Below the pieces are notes generated by a model. It was not told the origin of the DNA. It ran no database searches and saw only the letters and a list, made by a program, of their open reading frames with translations. This document shows positions 10,554 through 17,906 of a DNA stretch of 64,000 nt, one piece after another (the stretch's first letter is position 1; the number at the start of each line of letters is the position of its first letter). Source of the stretch: an uncultured Veillonellaceae bacterium (GTDB lineage: Bacteria > Bacillota > Negativicutes > Veillonellales > Dialisteraceae); assembly GCA_958348245.1 (NCBI GenBank), contig CATVYJ010000002.1:62001-126000 (forward strand), written 5' to 3'. Position numbers and translations under genes: made by a program.

Positions 10554-13500
10554 TCAGTCGTCGGACCCGGCGTTCGGGTCGTCGGTGATGGTGAAATCAA
10601 AGCTGTCGCCGTCGTCGGCCATGTCCTGCGCTTCCAGCGCGTCCGGCACGTCTGCGCCCATGTCGCCGGCGGCGTTTTCGCTTTCGCCCGCGCCGGAGGC
10701 TTCCATGTCGCTCCGGGAGATGGAGGTGCTGTCGTCGCCTTCCATGACTTCTTTCAGTTCTTTATCGTGAGCGGCCTTGTCGCCGTCCTTGCCGTACCAG
10801 CGGTCGCCGCCGCCGAATCCCTGCTCGAGGTCGTCGTCGTCCAGCTCTTTCAGGACCACTTCTTCCCCGTCTTCATTGAGGATGCGCACGTCGAGGCCGA
10901 TGCTCTGCAGTTCCTTCATGAGGACCTTGAACGATTCCGGCACGCCCGGCGCGGGGATGTTTTCGCCCTTCACGATCTTTTCGTAGGCTTTCACGCGGCC
11001 GATGACGTCGTCGGACTTGACGGTGAGGATTTCCTGCAGGGTGTAGGCCGCGCCGTACGCTTCGAGGGCCCACACTTCCATTTCGCCGAAGCGCTGTCCG
11101 CCGAACTGCGCCTTGCCGCCCAGAGGCTGCTGGGTGACGAGGGAGTAGGGGCCGGTGGAGCGGGCGTGGATCTTGTCGTCGACGAGGTGGTGGAGCTTGA
11201 GCATGTACTTCCACCCGATGGTGACGCCGTTGTCCAGCTTTTCGCCCGTGCGGCCGTCGTAGAGGACGGATTTCGCGCTCGCCGGGAGGTTCGCCGCCCG
11301 GAGGGTCTTCGCGAGGTCTTCGTCGCGGCAGCCGTCGAATACGGGGGTCGCGATGTGAATGCCCGCTTCGTCCGGTTCGGGCATGCCGTATTTGTCGAAA
11401 TCATAGCCCGCTTCGCGGAGGCGGCGCTCCACGTCGGGATCGCCGCGGCGGATCTCTTCGCCGAGGGCGTGGCAGGCCCAGCCGAGATGGATTTCGAGGA
11501 TCTGGCCGATATTCATTCGGGACGGTACGCCCAGCGGATTCAGCACGAGGTCCACCGGACGGCCGTCGGGGGTGAAGGGCATGTCTTCGATGGGGAGCAC
11601 CCGGGAGCATACGCACTTGTTCCCGTGGCGGCCGGCCATCTTGTCCCCTTCATGGATTTTCCGTTTCTGCGCGATGTACACGCGGACGCTCTTGTTCACG
11701 CCCGGCGCGAGTTCGTCCCCGTCTTCGCGGGTGAAGACCTTTACGTCCACCACCTTGCCGAATTCGCCGTGGGGCACGCGGAGCGAGGTGTCGCGCACTT
11801 CGCGTTCCTTGTCGCCGAAGATGGCCCGGAGGAGCCGTTCTTCCGGCGTGAGCTCGGTCTCGCCTTTCGGGGTGACCTTGCCCACGAGGATGTCGCCGGG
11901 GCGGACGTCCGCGCCGATGGAAATGATGCCGTTCTCGTCGAGATACTTGATGGCGTCTTCGCCGACGGACGGGAGCTGGCGGGTGATTTCCTCATCGCCG
12001 AGCTTCGTGTCGCGGGCGTCGCATTCGTATTCTTCGATGTGAATGGAGGTGTACAGATCTTCCTTGCAGAGCCGTTCGGAGATGAGCACGGCGTCTTCGT
12101 GGTTGTACCCTTCCCAGGAGACGAAGGCCACGAGCACATTGTGCCCGAGCGCGAGCTCGCCCCCGTCGGTGGCCATGCCGTCGGCGAGCGTCTGGCCCGC
12201 TTCCACGCGGTCGCCGTCGTATACGATGGGCCGCTGGTTGATGCAGGTGGACTGGTTGGACCGCATGAATTTAATCATGGGGTACGTGTCGATTTCGCCG
12301 TTGTCCGCGCGCACCACGATCTTGCGGCCGTCCACGCTGATGACCGTGCCGGAGCGCTTCGCCAGGATGCACACGCCCGAGTCCTGCGCGGCCACAAATT
12401 CCATGCCCGTGCCGACGAGCGGCGCTTCCGGACGGAGGAGCGGCACCGCCTGACGCTGCATGTTCGCACCCATGAGCGCGCGGTTCGTGTCGTCGTGTTC
12501 GAGGAACGGAATGAGAGAGGTGCCGATGGAGACGACCTGCTTCGGCGAGACGTCCATCAGGTCGACTTCCGACGCGTCCGCTTCGAGGGGGTCCGCGCCG
12601 CGGCGGGCCGTGACGTTGCGGTTCACGAAATGATTCTGTTCGTCCAGCGGTTCGCTGGCCTGGGCGATGATCTTGTCTTCCTCGATGTCGGCGGTGACGT
12701 ACTTGCAGTCGTTCGTAACGATCGGGTTCTGCGGGTCCGTCTTGTCGATGAGGCGGTACGGCGTCTCGATGAGGCCGTATTTATTGATGATCCCGTAGTT
12801 CGCCAGAGAGGAAATGAGGCCGATGTTCGGGCCTTCCGGCGTTTCTACCGGGCACATGCGCCCGTAATGGGAGTAATGCACGTCGCGTACTTCGAACCCG
12901 GCGCGTTCGCGGGAGAGGCCGCCCGGGCCGAGCGCGGAGAGACGGCGCTTGTGCGTGAGTTCGGCCAGCGGATTCGTCTGGTCCATGAACTGGGACAGCT
13001 GGGAGGAGCCGAAGAATTCGCGGATGGCCGCCACCACGGGGCGGATATTGATGAGCGCCTGCGGGGTCATCTTGTCCTGATCCTGCGTGGTCATGCGTTC
13101 GCGCACCACGCGCTCCATGCGGGAGAGCCCGATGCGGAACTGGTTCTGCAGCAGCTCGCCCACGCAGCGCACGCGGCGGTTGCCCAGATGGTCGATGTCG
13201 TCCGTCGTGCCGTAGCCCTGCATGAGATTCAGCAGATAGTCGATATTGGCGATCATATCCTCCGCGGTGAGCGTGCGGTGGTTGTCCGGCAGGTTGCAGT
13301 TATTGCAGATGACCTTCACTTCCGTGCCGTCTTCCTTCTCCGTGAGGAGCTCCACCAGCCCTTCGCCGCCGTACACGCCGCTCGCTTCGATCTTTGCCAT
13401 CGCTTCGTCGTCGAGGAGCGTGTGCGCCTCGATGACCACTTCGCCCGTCTCCGGATGGACGATGGGCTCCGCCGTGGTCAGGCCTTTGAGGCGCGTCTTC

Positions 13501-14342
13501 CAGCCGAGCTTCTTGCCCGCCTTGTAGCGGCCCACCTTCGCCAGATCGTATCTGTGCGGATCGTAGCACAGATTGTGCAGGAGCGTCGTCGCGCTTTCCA
13601 CCGTGGGCGGTTCGCCCGGACGGAGCTTCTTGTAGATCTCGATGAGCGCTTCATTCGTATTGTGCGTGGGATCCTTCTCGAGCGTTCTCTGGATGTGCAC
13701 ATCCTGCGCGAAGAGCTCGAGAATCTCCTCGTTGGACGACCAGCCGAGCGCGCGCACGAGGACCGTGGCGGGCATCTTGCGGTTCCGGTCGATGCGGACC
13801 GCCACCGCGCCGTTCGCGTCCGATTCCAGCTCGATCCACGCGCCGCGGTTCGGGATCACCTGGCCGCTGTAGATGTACTTGCCCAGATTGTCCTGCTCGC
13901 GGCTGAAATACACGCCCGGAGAACGGACCAGCTGGGAGACGATGACACGCTCCGCGCCGTTGATGACAAAGGTCCCCGTGGACGTCATGATCGGGAAATC
14001 GCCCATGAAAAGGTCGTCGTTTTCCTTGATTTCCCCGGTTTCCTTATTCACCAGCTGCACCTTCACCTTGAGCGGCGCGCAGTACGTCATCGCCTTGGCA
14101 CGGCAGTCGTCGATGGAATTTTCTTCCGTACCGAAGTAATAATCCTTGAAATACAGCGCCCATTTGTGGCCGCTGTCCTCAATGGGGGAAATGTCGTCGA
14201 ATACGTCCCGGAGCCCTTCCTTCTGGAACCACTCATAGGACTTCGTCTGGAGGTCGAGCAGATGCGGCATCTTCAGCACTTCCGCCGCTCTTGCATACGT
14301 GTATCTTTTTCTCGTCCCTGCCTGTTCAGGTCTGAACAACAT
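10554..14342 (-). CDS. rpoB: DNA-directed RNA polymerase subunit beta
   Basis: 1262 residues from the ATG at 14342 (MLFRPEQAGTRKRYTYAR), preferred over a TTG 42 bp upstream because AAAGGGTGAGG precedes it. The rifampicin-binding region is of susceptible type (SQLSQFMDQTNPLAEL, then HKRRLSALGPGG). The active-site loop reads KMAGRHGNKCVCSRVLP, where nearly all bacteria have GNKG followed by hydrophobic residues; the two cysteines are unusual. Acidic, Asp-rich C-terminal tail (SFDFTITDDPNAGSDD) is a lineage-type extension. It forms an operon with rpoC only; rplJ/rplL are not upstream. Confidence 0.98.
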   Translation of the reverse strand: MLFRPEQAGTRKRYTYARAAEVLKMPHLLDLQTKSYEWFQKEGLRDVFDDISPIEDSGHKWALYFKDYYFGTEENSIDDCRAKAMTYCAPLKVKVQLVNKETGEIKENDDLFMGDFPIMTSTGTFVINGAERVIVSQLVRSPGVYFSREQDNLGKYIYSGQVIPNRGAWIELESDANGAVAVRIDRNRKMPATVLVRALGWSSNEEILELFAQDVHIQRTLEKDPTHNTNEALIEIYKKLRPGEPPTVESATTLLHNLCYDPHRYDLAKVGRYKAGKKLGWKTRLKGLTTAEPIVHPETGEVVIEAHTLLDDEAMAKIEASGVYGGEGLVELLTEKEDGTEVKVICNNCNLPDNHRTLTAEDMIANIDYLLNLMQGYGTTDDIDHLGNRRVRCVGELLQNQFRIGLSRMERVVRERMTTQDQDKMTPQALINIRPVVAAIREFFGSSQLSQFMDQTNPLAELTHKRRLSALGPGGLSRERAGFEVRDVHYSHYGRMCPVETPEGPNIGLISSLANYGIINKYGLIETPYRLIDKTDPQNPIVTNDCKYVTADIEEDKIIAQASEPLDEQNHFVNRNVTARRGADPLEADASEVDLMDVSPKQVVSIGTSLIPFLEHDDTNRALMGANMQRQAVPLLRPEAPLVGTGMEFVAAQDSGVCILAKRSGTVISVDGRKIVVRADNGEIDTYPMIKFMRSNQSTCINQRPIVYDGDRVEAGQTLADGMATDGGELALGHNVLVAFVSWEGYNHEDAVLISERLCKEDLYTSIHIEEYECDARDTKLGDEEITRQLPSVGEDAIKYLDENGIISIGADVRPGDILVGKVTPKGETELTPEERLLRAIFGDKEREVRDTSLRVPHGEFGKVVDVKVFTREDGDELAPGVNKSVRVYIAQKRKIHEGDKMAGRHGNKCVCSRVLPIEDMPFTPDGRPVDLVLNPLGVPSRMNIGQILEIHLGWACHALGEEIRRGDPDVERRLREAGYDFDKYGMPEPDEAGIHIATPVFDGCRDEDLAKTLRAANLPASAKSVLYDGRTGEKLDNGVTIGWKYMLKLHHLVDDKIHARSTGPYSLVTQQPLGGKAQFGGQRFGEMEVWALEAYGAAYTLQEILTVKSDDVIGRVKAYEKIVKGENIPAPGVPESFKVLMKELQSIGLDVRILNEDGEEVVLKELDDDDLEQGFGGGDRWYGKDGDKAAHDKELKEVMEGDDSTSISRSDMEASGAGESENAAGDMGADVPDALEAQDMADDGDSFDFTITDDPNAGSDD

Positions 14343-14516
14343 CCTGCGCCTCACCCTTTCATCGCAACAATCTGAATCTGTCAATCCCGGGAAAACCGCC
14401 CGGGCACAAAATGAAGCAAGGCCATACTTGACAACCTTGCCATAACCGGTTCCTCGCGGTGAAATCCCCGCTCCGGAGCCCTGATGTACCGAAAAATAAA
14501 CCTGTTGTGAAACTGT

Positions 14517-14545
14517 ATTTTATCATACGTTCCTTTATATGACAA
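14517..14545 (-). promoter_or_regulatory. rpoB promoter
   Basis: TTGTCA (14545-14540), 17-bp spacer, TAAAAT (14522-14517), with AT-rich DNA upstream. It reads toward rpoBC about 175 nt away. Confidence 0.7.
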
Positions 14546-14695
14546 GGAAATCTGCCTGTTTTCCCGCCTATTTATCTTTTCTTGCACATAAATAAGAAAT
14601 TTTCTATTAATAGAAGAAATCTTACTTCTTATTGAAGTTTTCTATATCTTATTTTGTCTTACTTGTATCAGACGAACGCCTTTGATGCTGCATCA

Positions 14696-14704
14696 TGCTA
14701 TAAT
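14696..14704 (+). promoter_or_regulatory. Extended -10 promoter
   Basis: TGCTATAAT, a perfect extended -10, 43 bp before the ATG at 14747; no good -35 box is visible. Confidence 0.6.
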
Positions 14705-14746
14705 AGAGCCGGGAAAATCCCCCATCACCTCGAAAGGAGGCAGAAT

Positions 14747-15103
14747 ATGGGCTTCCGTTTCCATACATTCATGGAAAGGACGCGCCCTGCGCGGGGCGCA
14801 CGTCCTCTCATCGCCGCGGCCTGCGTCTCTCCCGCGGGCGCCCTTGTGTGCTTCATGGCAGATGACCGCCTGCCCAACCCGCCCGAAGCGGATAGCGGGC
14901 CGTCGGAGACCGCGGATGCCGGGAACGCTCCGTCTCCCGAAGCGCAGAAACCGCAGTCCCTCTCTTCCTGTTCCTGCTGCCTGCTCACTTTCATCCTCCT
15001 CATCGCCGTTGCCGTGATGTTCTTCCTGAGTATCATCAAAATCGCGGCCTTCGTCTGCGTGATCCTTCTCTTTGCCTGGGTCTTCTCCAGCGTTTTATTC
15101 TAA
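14747..15103 (+). CDS. Hypothetical membrane protein, 118 aa
   Basis: Start chosen at ATG 14747 because AAAGGAGG precedes it; the frame is open further upstream without support. The N-terminus (MGFRFHTFMERTRPARG) shares its first five codons and a basic character with the next gene's DUF4236 start, then diverges. A Pro/Ser/Ala-rich acidic linker leads to a C-terminal hydrophobic hairpin (SCCLLTFILLIAVAVMFFL and AAFVCVILLFAWVF). It may be a derivative of the DUF4236 gene that kept only the extreme N-terminus. Co-transcribed with 15133-15609 (29-bp gap). Confidence 0.65.
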   Translation: MGFRFHTFMERTRPARGARPLIAAACVSPAGALVCFMADDRLPNPPEADSGPSETADAGNAPSPEAQKPQSLSSCSCCLLTFILLIAVAVMFFLSIIKIAAFVCVILLFAWVFSSVLF

Positions 15104-15132
15104 ACCGTACGGCTTTCAGAAAGGAAAGAGCC

Positions 15133-15609
15133 ATGGGCTTCCGTTTCCGCAGATCCATCAAAATTCTCCCCGGCGTGCGCATCAATCTGTCGAAAAAAGG
15201 CGTCTCCAGCATTTCCATCGGCCGGCGCGGCGCGACCGTCAATATCCGGGCGAACGGAGAAACGCGCGCCACCCTCGGCATCCCCGGCACGGGCCTCTCG
15301 TGGCAGACCCGCCTCGACAAGCCGGTGAGCCGCCATATGACCGAATGCCCCTGCTGCGGCCACCGCATGCGCAGGCAGTGGGAGCGCTGCCCCCGGTGCG
15401 GCGGCCTCCTCGTGCAGGAAGACCCCGAAACGAAAGCAAAGGCCCTCGCCGCACAGGCCGAAGCAGAGCGCGCGGACCATACGCAGAGCGGAAATCCACC
15501 TGCTAGAGACGCGCCGAACGCGCCCGAAGGCGAAGGCAAAGTCTCCTGCGCCGGCTGCCTCTCCATCCTCTTCTGCCTCGGCCTCATCCTCTGCCTCGTC
15601 TGGCGCTGA
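15133..15609 (+). CDS. DUF4236 domain-containing protein with zinc ribbon and C-terminal membrane segment
   Basis: 158 residues. The N-terminus MGFRFRRSIKILPGVRINLS followed by KKGVSSISIGRRGATVNI is the DUF4236 signature, a short domain of unknown role. A double-CxxC zinc ribbon follows (CPCCGHRMRRQWERCPRCGG), then an Ala/Glu-rich linker and a hydrophobic tail (CAGCLSILFCLGLILCLVW). RBS AAAGGAAAG precedes the ATG. It pairs with the 118-residue gene upstream and ends at a strong terminator. Function is unknown for the family. Confidence 0.85.
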   Translation: MGFRFRRSIKILPGVRINLSKKGVSSISIGRRGATVNIRANGETRATLGIPGTGLSWQTRLDKPVSRHMTECPCCGHRMRRQWERCPRCGGLLVQEDPETKAKALAAQAEAERADHTQSGNPPARDAPNAPEGEGKVSCAGCLSILFCLGLILCLVWR

Positions 15610-15634
15610 CGCCCGCCCCGCGCGGGCTTTTTTC
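15610..15634 (+). terminator. Intrinsic terminator
   Basis: GCCCGC-CCC-GCGGGC stem followed by TTTTTT immediately after the DUF4236 gene. Confidence 0.85.
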
Positions 15635-15651
15635 GTGCCGTGAAACGGGCG

Positions 15652-15683
15652 CAAAAAAAGAAGCGCAGCCCATGCCGCGCTTC
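15652..15683 (-). terminator. Intrinsic terminator of the DUF2922/DUF1659 cluster
   Basis: On the minus strand a GAAGCGC/GCGCTTC stem followed by TTTTTTT, 16 bp past the 34-residue gene. Confidence 0.8.
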
Positions 15684-15698
15684 CCTTTCCGCGGAGCG

Positions 15699-15803
15699 TC
15701 ACTCCTTCTTCCGGCCCGTCCAGTCCGCGATGCGCGCCGCCAGCCACCGGGCCAGATGCGGCGCGAGCGTGTCCCACAGGGTCTGCCACCATTTCTCTTT
15801 CAT
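15699..15803 (-). CDS. Small protein, 34 aa
   Basis: ATG at 15803 with GGGAGG upstream. The peptide begins MKEKWWQTLWDTLAPHLARW and is a single Trp-rich amphipathic helix with a basic tail (GRKKE). Position after the DUF1659 gene and before a terminator matches where short accessory peptides (YvrJ-like) are often found beside DUF1659/DUF2922 genes, but the sequence is not recognisably YvrJ. A membrane-surface peptide is plausible. Confidence 0.5.
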   Translation of the reverse strand: MKEKWWQTLWDTLAPHLARWLAARIADWTGRKKE

Positions 15804-15822
15804 ACAACCTCCCAATGAAAAG

Positions 15823-15852
15823 CCGGCCCCCTTTCCCTGCGGGGCCGGTTTT
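15823..15852 (-). terminator. Stem-loop after the DUF1659 gene
   Basis: CCGGCCCC/GGGGCCGG stem with TTTTC on the distal side, between the DUF1659 stop and the 34-residue gene; it could act as a partial terminator inside the cluster. Confidence 0.5.
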
Positions 15853-15883
15853 CCGCGCCTGCGCGCTTACCGTCTCACGAGGC

Positions 15884-16111
15884 TCACAGCCCTTCCGTGA
15901 GCGCGTACACTTCCGTCACTTTCACGCCGTCCAGATCGTTCGCGCAGAGACTGCCCAGCGCCTTCCCTGCGGCGAGGAGCTCGTCGTCCGACGCGTCCCC
16001 CTTGATGCGGCTGAACGTGAACGTCTTCGTCGAGGCTTTGCCCGCCTCGGTCTCCCCGGTGGTCATCACCACCTGGAGCTTCGTGTCCACACGTGCTTTT
16101 TCTGCTGCCAT
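15884..16111 (-). CDS. DUF1659 family protein, 75 aa
   Basis: Small beta-rich protein (MAAEKARVDTKLQVVMTTGE onward) with the family pattern KTFTFSRIKGDASDDELL and a C-terminal EVYALTEGL. Family members of this size occur in Firmicutes beside DUF2922 proteins, as here (48 bp downstream of it), and their role is unknown. RBS AAAGGAGGGA precedes the ATG at 16111. The pair probably forms a functional unit. Confidence 0.85.
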   Translation of the reverse strand: MAAEKARVDTKLQVVMTTGETEAGKASTKTFTFSRIKGDASDDELLAAGKALGSLCANDLDGVKVTEVYALTEGL

Positions 16112-16159
16112 GGAAATCCCTCCTTTCCCGTTTCAAATTCTCAAAAAAATGCCGTACGG

Positions 16160-16372
16160 TCAGATCACCGCGTCTTCCGTGGTGGTGATGTACACCGCCC
16201 CGGTGAGCGCCACCGCCGCTTTGCCGGACGCGTTTTCCAGCACCGTCACGATGGACGACGCCGCCGTCTGGATGGCGTCCGCCTCGAGCGCGTCCTTCGG
16301 CGAAGAGAGCGTCACGGACATATCCGTCCCGCCGCCCTCCACGCTGAACGTGAGCTTGAGCTTTTTCGTCAT
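16160..16372 (-). CDS. DUF2922 family protein, 70 aa
   Basis: Reads MTKKLKLTFSVEGGGTDMSV and ends LTGAVYITTTEDAVI, the compact two-sheet pattern of DUF2922. RBS GGAAAGGAGGG precedes the ATG. It is followed by the DUF1659 gene, its usual partner in Firmicutes. Both proteins are small, soluble and without catalytic motifs, so they are more likely structural or binding proteins than enzymes (inference). Confidence 0.85.
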   Translation of the reverse strand: MTKKLKLTFSVEGGGTDMSVTLSSPKDALEADAIQTAASSIVTVLENASGKAAVALTGAVYITTTEDAVI

Positions 16373-16471
16373 ACTATCCCTCCTTTCCTTATGAAATCCC
16401 GATGCGCGCCTTCCTCTACATGGGCCTCACCCCCTTTCCGAAAATAAAACACCGGAACCGCCGCGGATTCT

Positions 16472-16747
16472 TCATCCCCGACAGCTCCGGCGCGTGCCTC
16501 GGTCATCCCGGGCCGTACTCAGTAGCCTTTTTCTCTCGTCTCCCTCCGCTTCCGCCGCCGCCAGGAGCTGCAGCAGCTGGGACTTCCGCACGCGGCACCG
16601 GTCGTGCCCCTGCTTGAATTCCACCACCGTCTCGCCCGGCAGGCAGAGAATATCGAAGAGCCGCACGTCGCGGCCGCCGCCCCAGCCGTCCAGCTCCCGC
16701 CAGTACACCGGCAGACGCACCGTCCGCACCCGTTCCTCTTCTTCCAT
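16472..16747 (-). CDS. Hypothetical protein, 91 aa
   Basis: Start taken at ATG 16747 (MEEEERVRTVRLPVYWRELD) with AGAAAGGAGGGA upstream; the upstream extension runs through the promoter. The middle (DILCLPGETVVEFKQGHDRC) looks like a small beta domain and the C-terminus is charged and basic. It is the first gene after the operator-bearing promoter at 16794-16827 and heads the DUF2922/DUF1659 cluster. No family recognised. Confidence 0.6.
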   Translation of the reverse strand: MEEEERVRTVRLPVYWRELDGWGGGRDVRLFDILCLPGETVVEFKQGHDRCRVRKSQLLQLLAAAEAEGDERKRLLSTARDDRGTRRSCRG

Positions 16748-16793
16748 AGATCCCTCCTTTCTCCGTTCTGGATAGAACATTTGTTTTTTGATG

Positions 16794-16816
16794 TTTGTAG
16801 TATACATCTCTACAAA
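16794..16816. promoter_or_regulatory. Palindromic operator candidate overlapping the -10 box
   Basis: A perfect inverted repeat TTTGTAG-N9-CTACAAA that covers the -10 element of the promoter at 16799-16827; the arrangement suits a repressor site. Confidence 0.55.
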
Positions 16817-16827
16817 AAGACTGTCAA
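16799..16827 (-). promoter_or_regulatory. Strong sigma-70/SigA-type promoter
   Basis: Perfect TTGACA (16827-16822), 17-bp spacer, TATACT (16804-16799), about 50 bp before the ATG at 16747. Confidence 0.8.
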
Positions 16828-16960
16828 TAGGAAAATAGAACAAATTTTCTATCTCATAAAACAAAGCGCGCCCCTCTGCGAGAGGGCTTGCCTGCTTTGC
16901 GGCGCTTTCCAGGCCGGTGCCGCGCGCCCATTGCAAAGATTTTCCGGGTTCTGCGTCATG

Positions 16961-16986
16961 AAAAAATCCTGCCCTGAGGCAGGATG
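16961..16986 (-). terminator. Intrinsic terminator
   Basis: ATCCTGCC/GGCAGGAT stem followed on the minus strand by TTTTTT, directly after the stop of the 76-residue gene. Confidence 0.85.
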
Positions 16987-16989
16987 GCG

Positions 16990-17220
16990 TTATTTGCGGG
17001 CGCGGCGCTCCCGAATGGCGCGGCGGAGATCAGGGTGATCCCCGCCGTCCTGGAGGCGGGTCTGGATGAGGGCGGCGAGGGTTCTTTTTTCGCGGCCGCT
17101 GGTGCGGTCGTAGGCGCGGAAGAGGTCTTCATCGCCGCTGTGTTCGTATTTTCTGCGGACGGCCTGCATGCGCCGCAGGTCGCCGAGAACGATTTCGACG
17201 AGGTCTGTGAGGAATCCCAT
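16990..17220 (-). CDS. Hypothetical protein, 76 aa
   Basis: A charged, helical protein, MGFLTDLVEIVLGDLRRMQA followed by basic segments and ending RAIRERRARK. RBS AAAGGAC lies before the ATG. The amphipathic N-terminal helix and Arg-rich tail could suit nucleic-acid or membrane-surface binding, but nothing identifies it. It stands alone with its own terminator. Confidence 0.6.
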   Translation of the reverse strand: MGFLTDLVEIVLGDLRRMQAVRRKYEHSGDEDLFRAYDRTSGREKRTLAALIQTRLQDGGDHPDLRRAIRERRARK

Positions 17221-17337
17221 ACGATGTCCTTTCTTTGCTTTCGCATTCCCCAGTAAGTTCTTTGATGCTTAAATTATACCATTCATCGTCCGCCCTGACA
17301 TCCCGCTTTCCTTCCTCGCGCACCGGGAAACGGGCAC

Positions 17338-17370
17338 GAAAAAAGAGCGGTGTATCCGCTCTTTCTTTTT
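17338..17370 (-). terminator. Intrinsic terminator
   Basis: AGAGCGG/CCGCTCT stem with TTTTTT on the minus strand, touching the stop codon of the flavin reductase gene. Confidence 0.8.
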
Positions 17371-17884
17371 ATTCTTTCACGAGAACTTTTTCGATCTCCG
17401 CGATGTACATGGTGTGGCAGTTGCCTTCGTCATGGCCGCTGTACCAGCGGTCTTTCATGGACGCGTCGAGGAAGGAGGCGTCTGTGAGGTCTGTGCGGAG
17501 CATGACGCGGCAGAGTAGGAGGGCTTCCGCTTCTTCGGGCGCGGCGACGCCGTCCACGTCGCAGGGGGTGAGGCCGGCGGGGCCCCATTTGTCGCCGTCG
17601 CGGCCGGAGTGGGAACCCATCCAGCCGAGGGCTTTGCGCTGCGATTCGGGAAGGACGGCGAGGGTAAAGCGTCCGCTCCCATCGATGAAGGGCTTGGTGA
17701 AACGGTTCTGCCGGATGTAGATGGTGGCGGCGTTTTTGCCCCACCACACGCCGAGGCCGCCCCAGCTGACGGTCATGGCGTTGCTTTTTTCTTTTGTCCC
17801 TGCGGAGACGAGGAACCATTTTTTCCCGATGGTTTCAAAGGGATTCCAGCGGAGGTCTTCCGCTTTGACGGGTTTCCATGCCAT
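17369..17884 (-). CDS. Flavin reductase family protein (FMN-binding split barrel)
   Basis: 171 residues. The N-terminus WNPFETIGKKWFLVSAGTKE and the motif NAMTVSWGGLGVWWGK are characteristic of the small flavin-reductase-like split barrels that bind FMN; GSHSGRDGDKW is a family block shared with the paralogue at 41968-42477. Such proteins transfer electrons from NAD(P)H to flavin or act as FMN-dependent oxidoreductases, substrate unknown. It follows larC by 22 bp, so it may be the last gene of the lar operon; a functional link is not established. RBS AAAAGGAG precedes the ATG at 17884. Confidence 0.8.
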   Translation of the reverse strand: MAWKPVKAEDLRWNPFETIGKKWFLVSAGTKEKSNAMTVSWGGLGVWWGKNAATIYIRQNRFTKPFIDGSGRFTLAVLPESQRKALGWMGSHSGRDGDKWGPAGLTPCDVDGVAAPEEAEALLLCRVMLRTDLTDASFLDASMKDRWYSGHDEGNCHTMYIAEIEKVLVKE

Positions 17885-17906
17885 GATGATGTGCTCCTTT
17901 TCTGTT

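Larger units (their letters stand above)
14343..14746. other. Intergenic region between divergent rpoB and the 14747 gene
   Basis: Holds the rpoB promoter (14517-14545) and a leader of about 175 nt. The leader has a GCAAGG/CCTTGC stem near 14419-14440, a CCCGG/CCGGG stem just before rpoB, and a possible 20-codon leader ORF (14443 down to 14381, starting MARLSSMALLHF). The stretch 14580-14660 is very AT-rich with an AATAAGAA/TTCTTATT inverted repeat (14591-14633), suited to an UP element. The extended -10 of the rightward gene is at 14696-14704. Confidence 0.5.
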
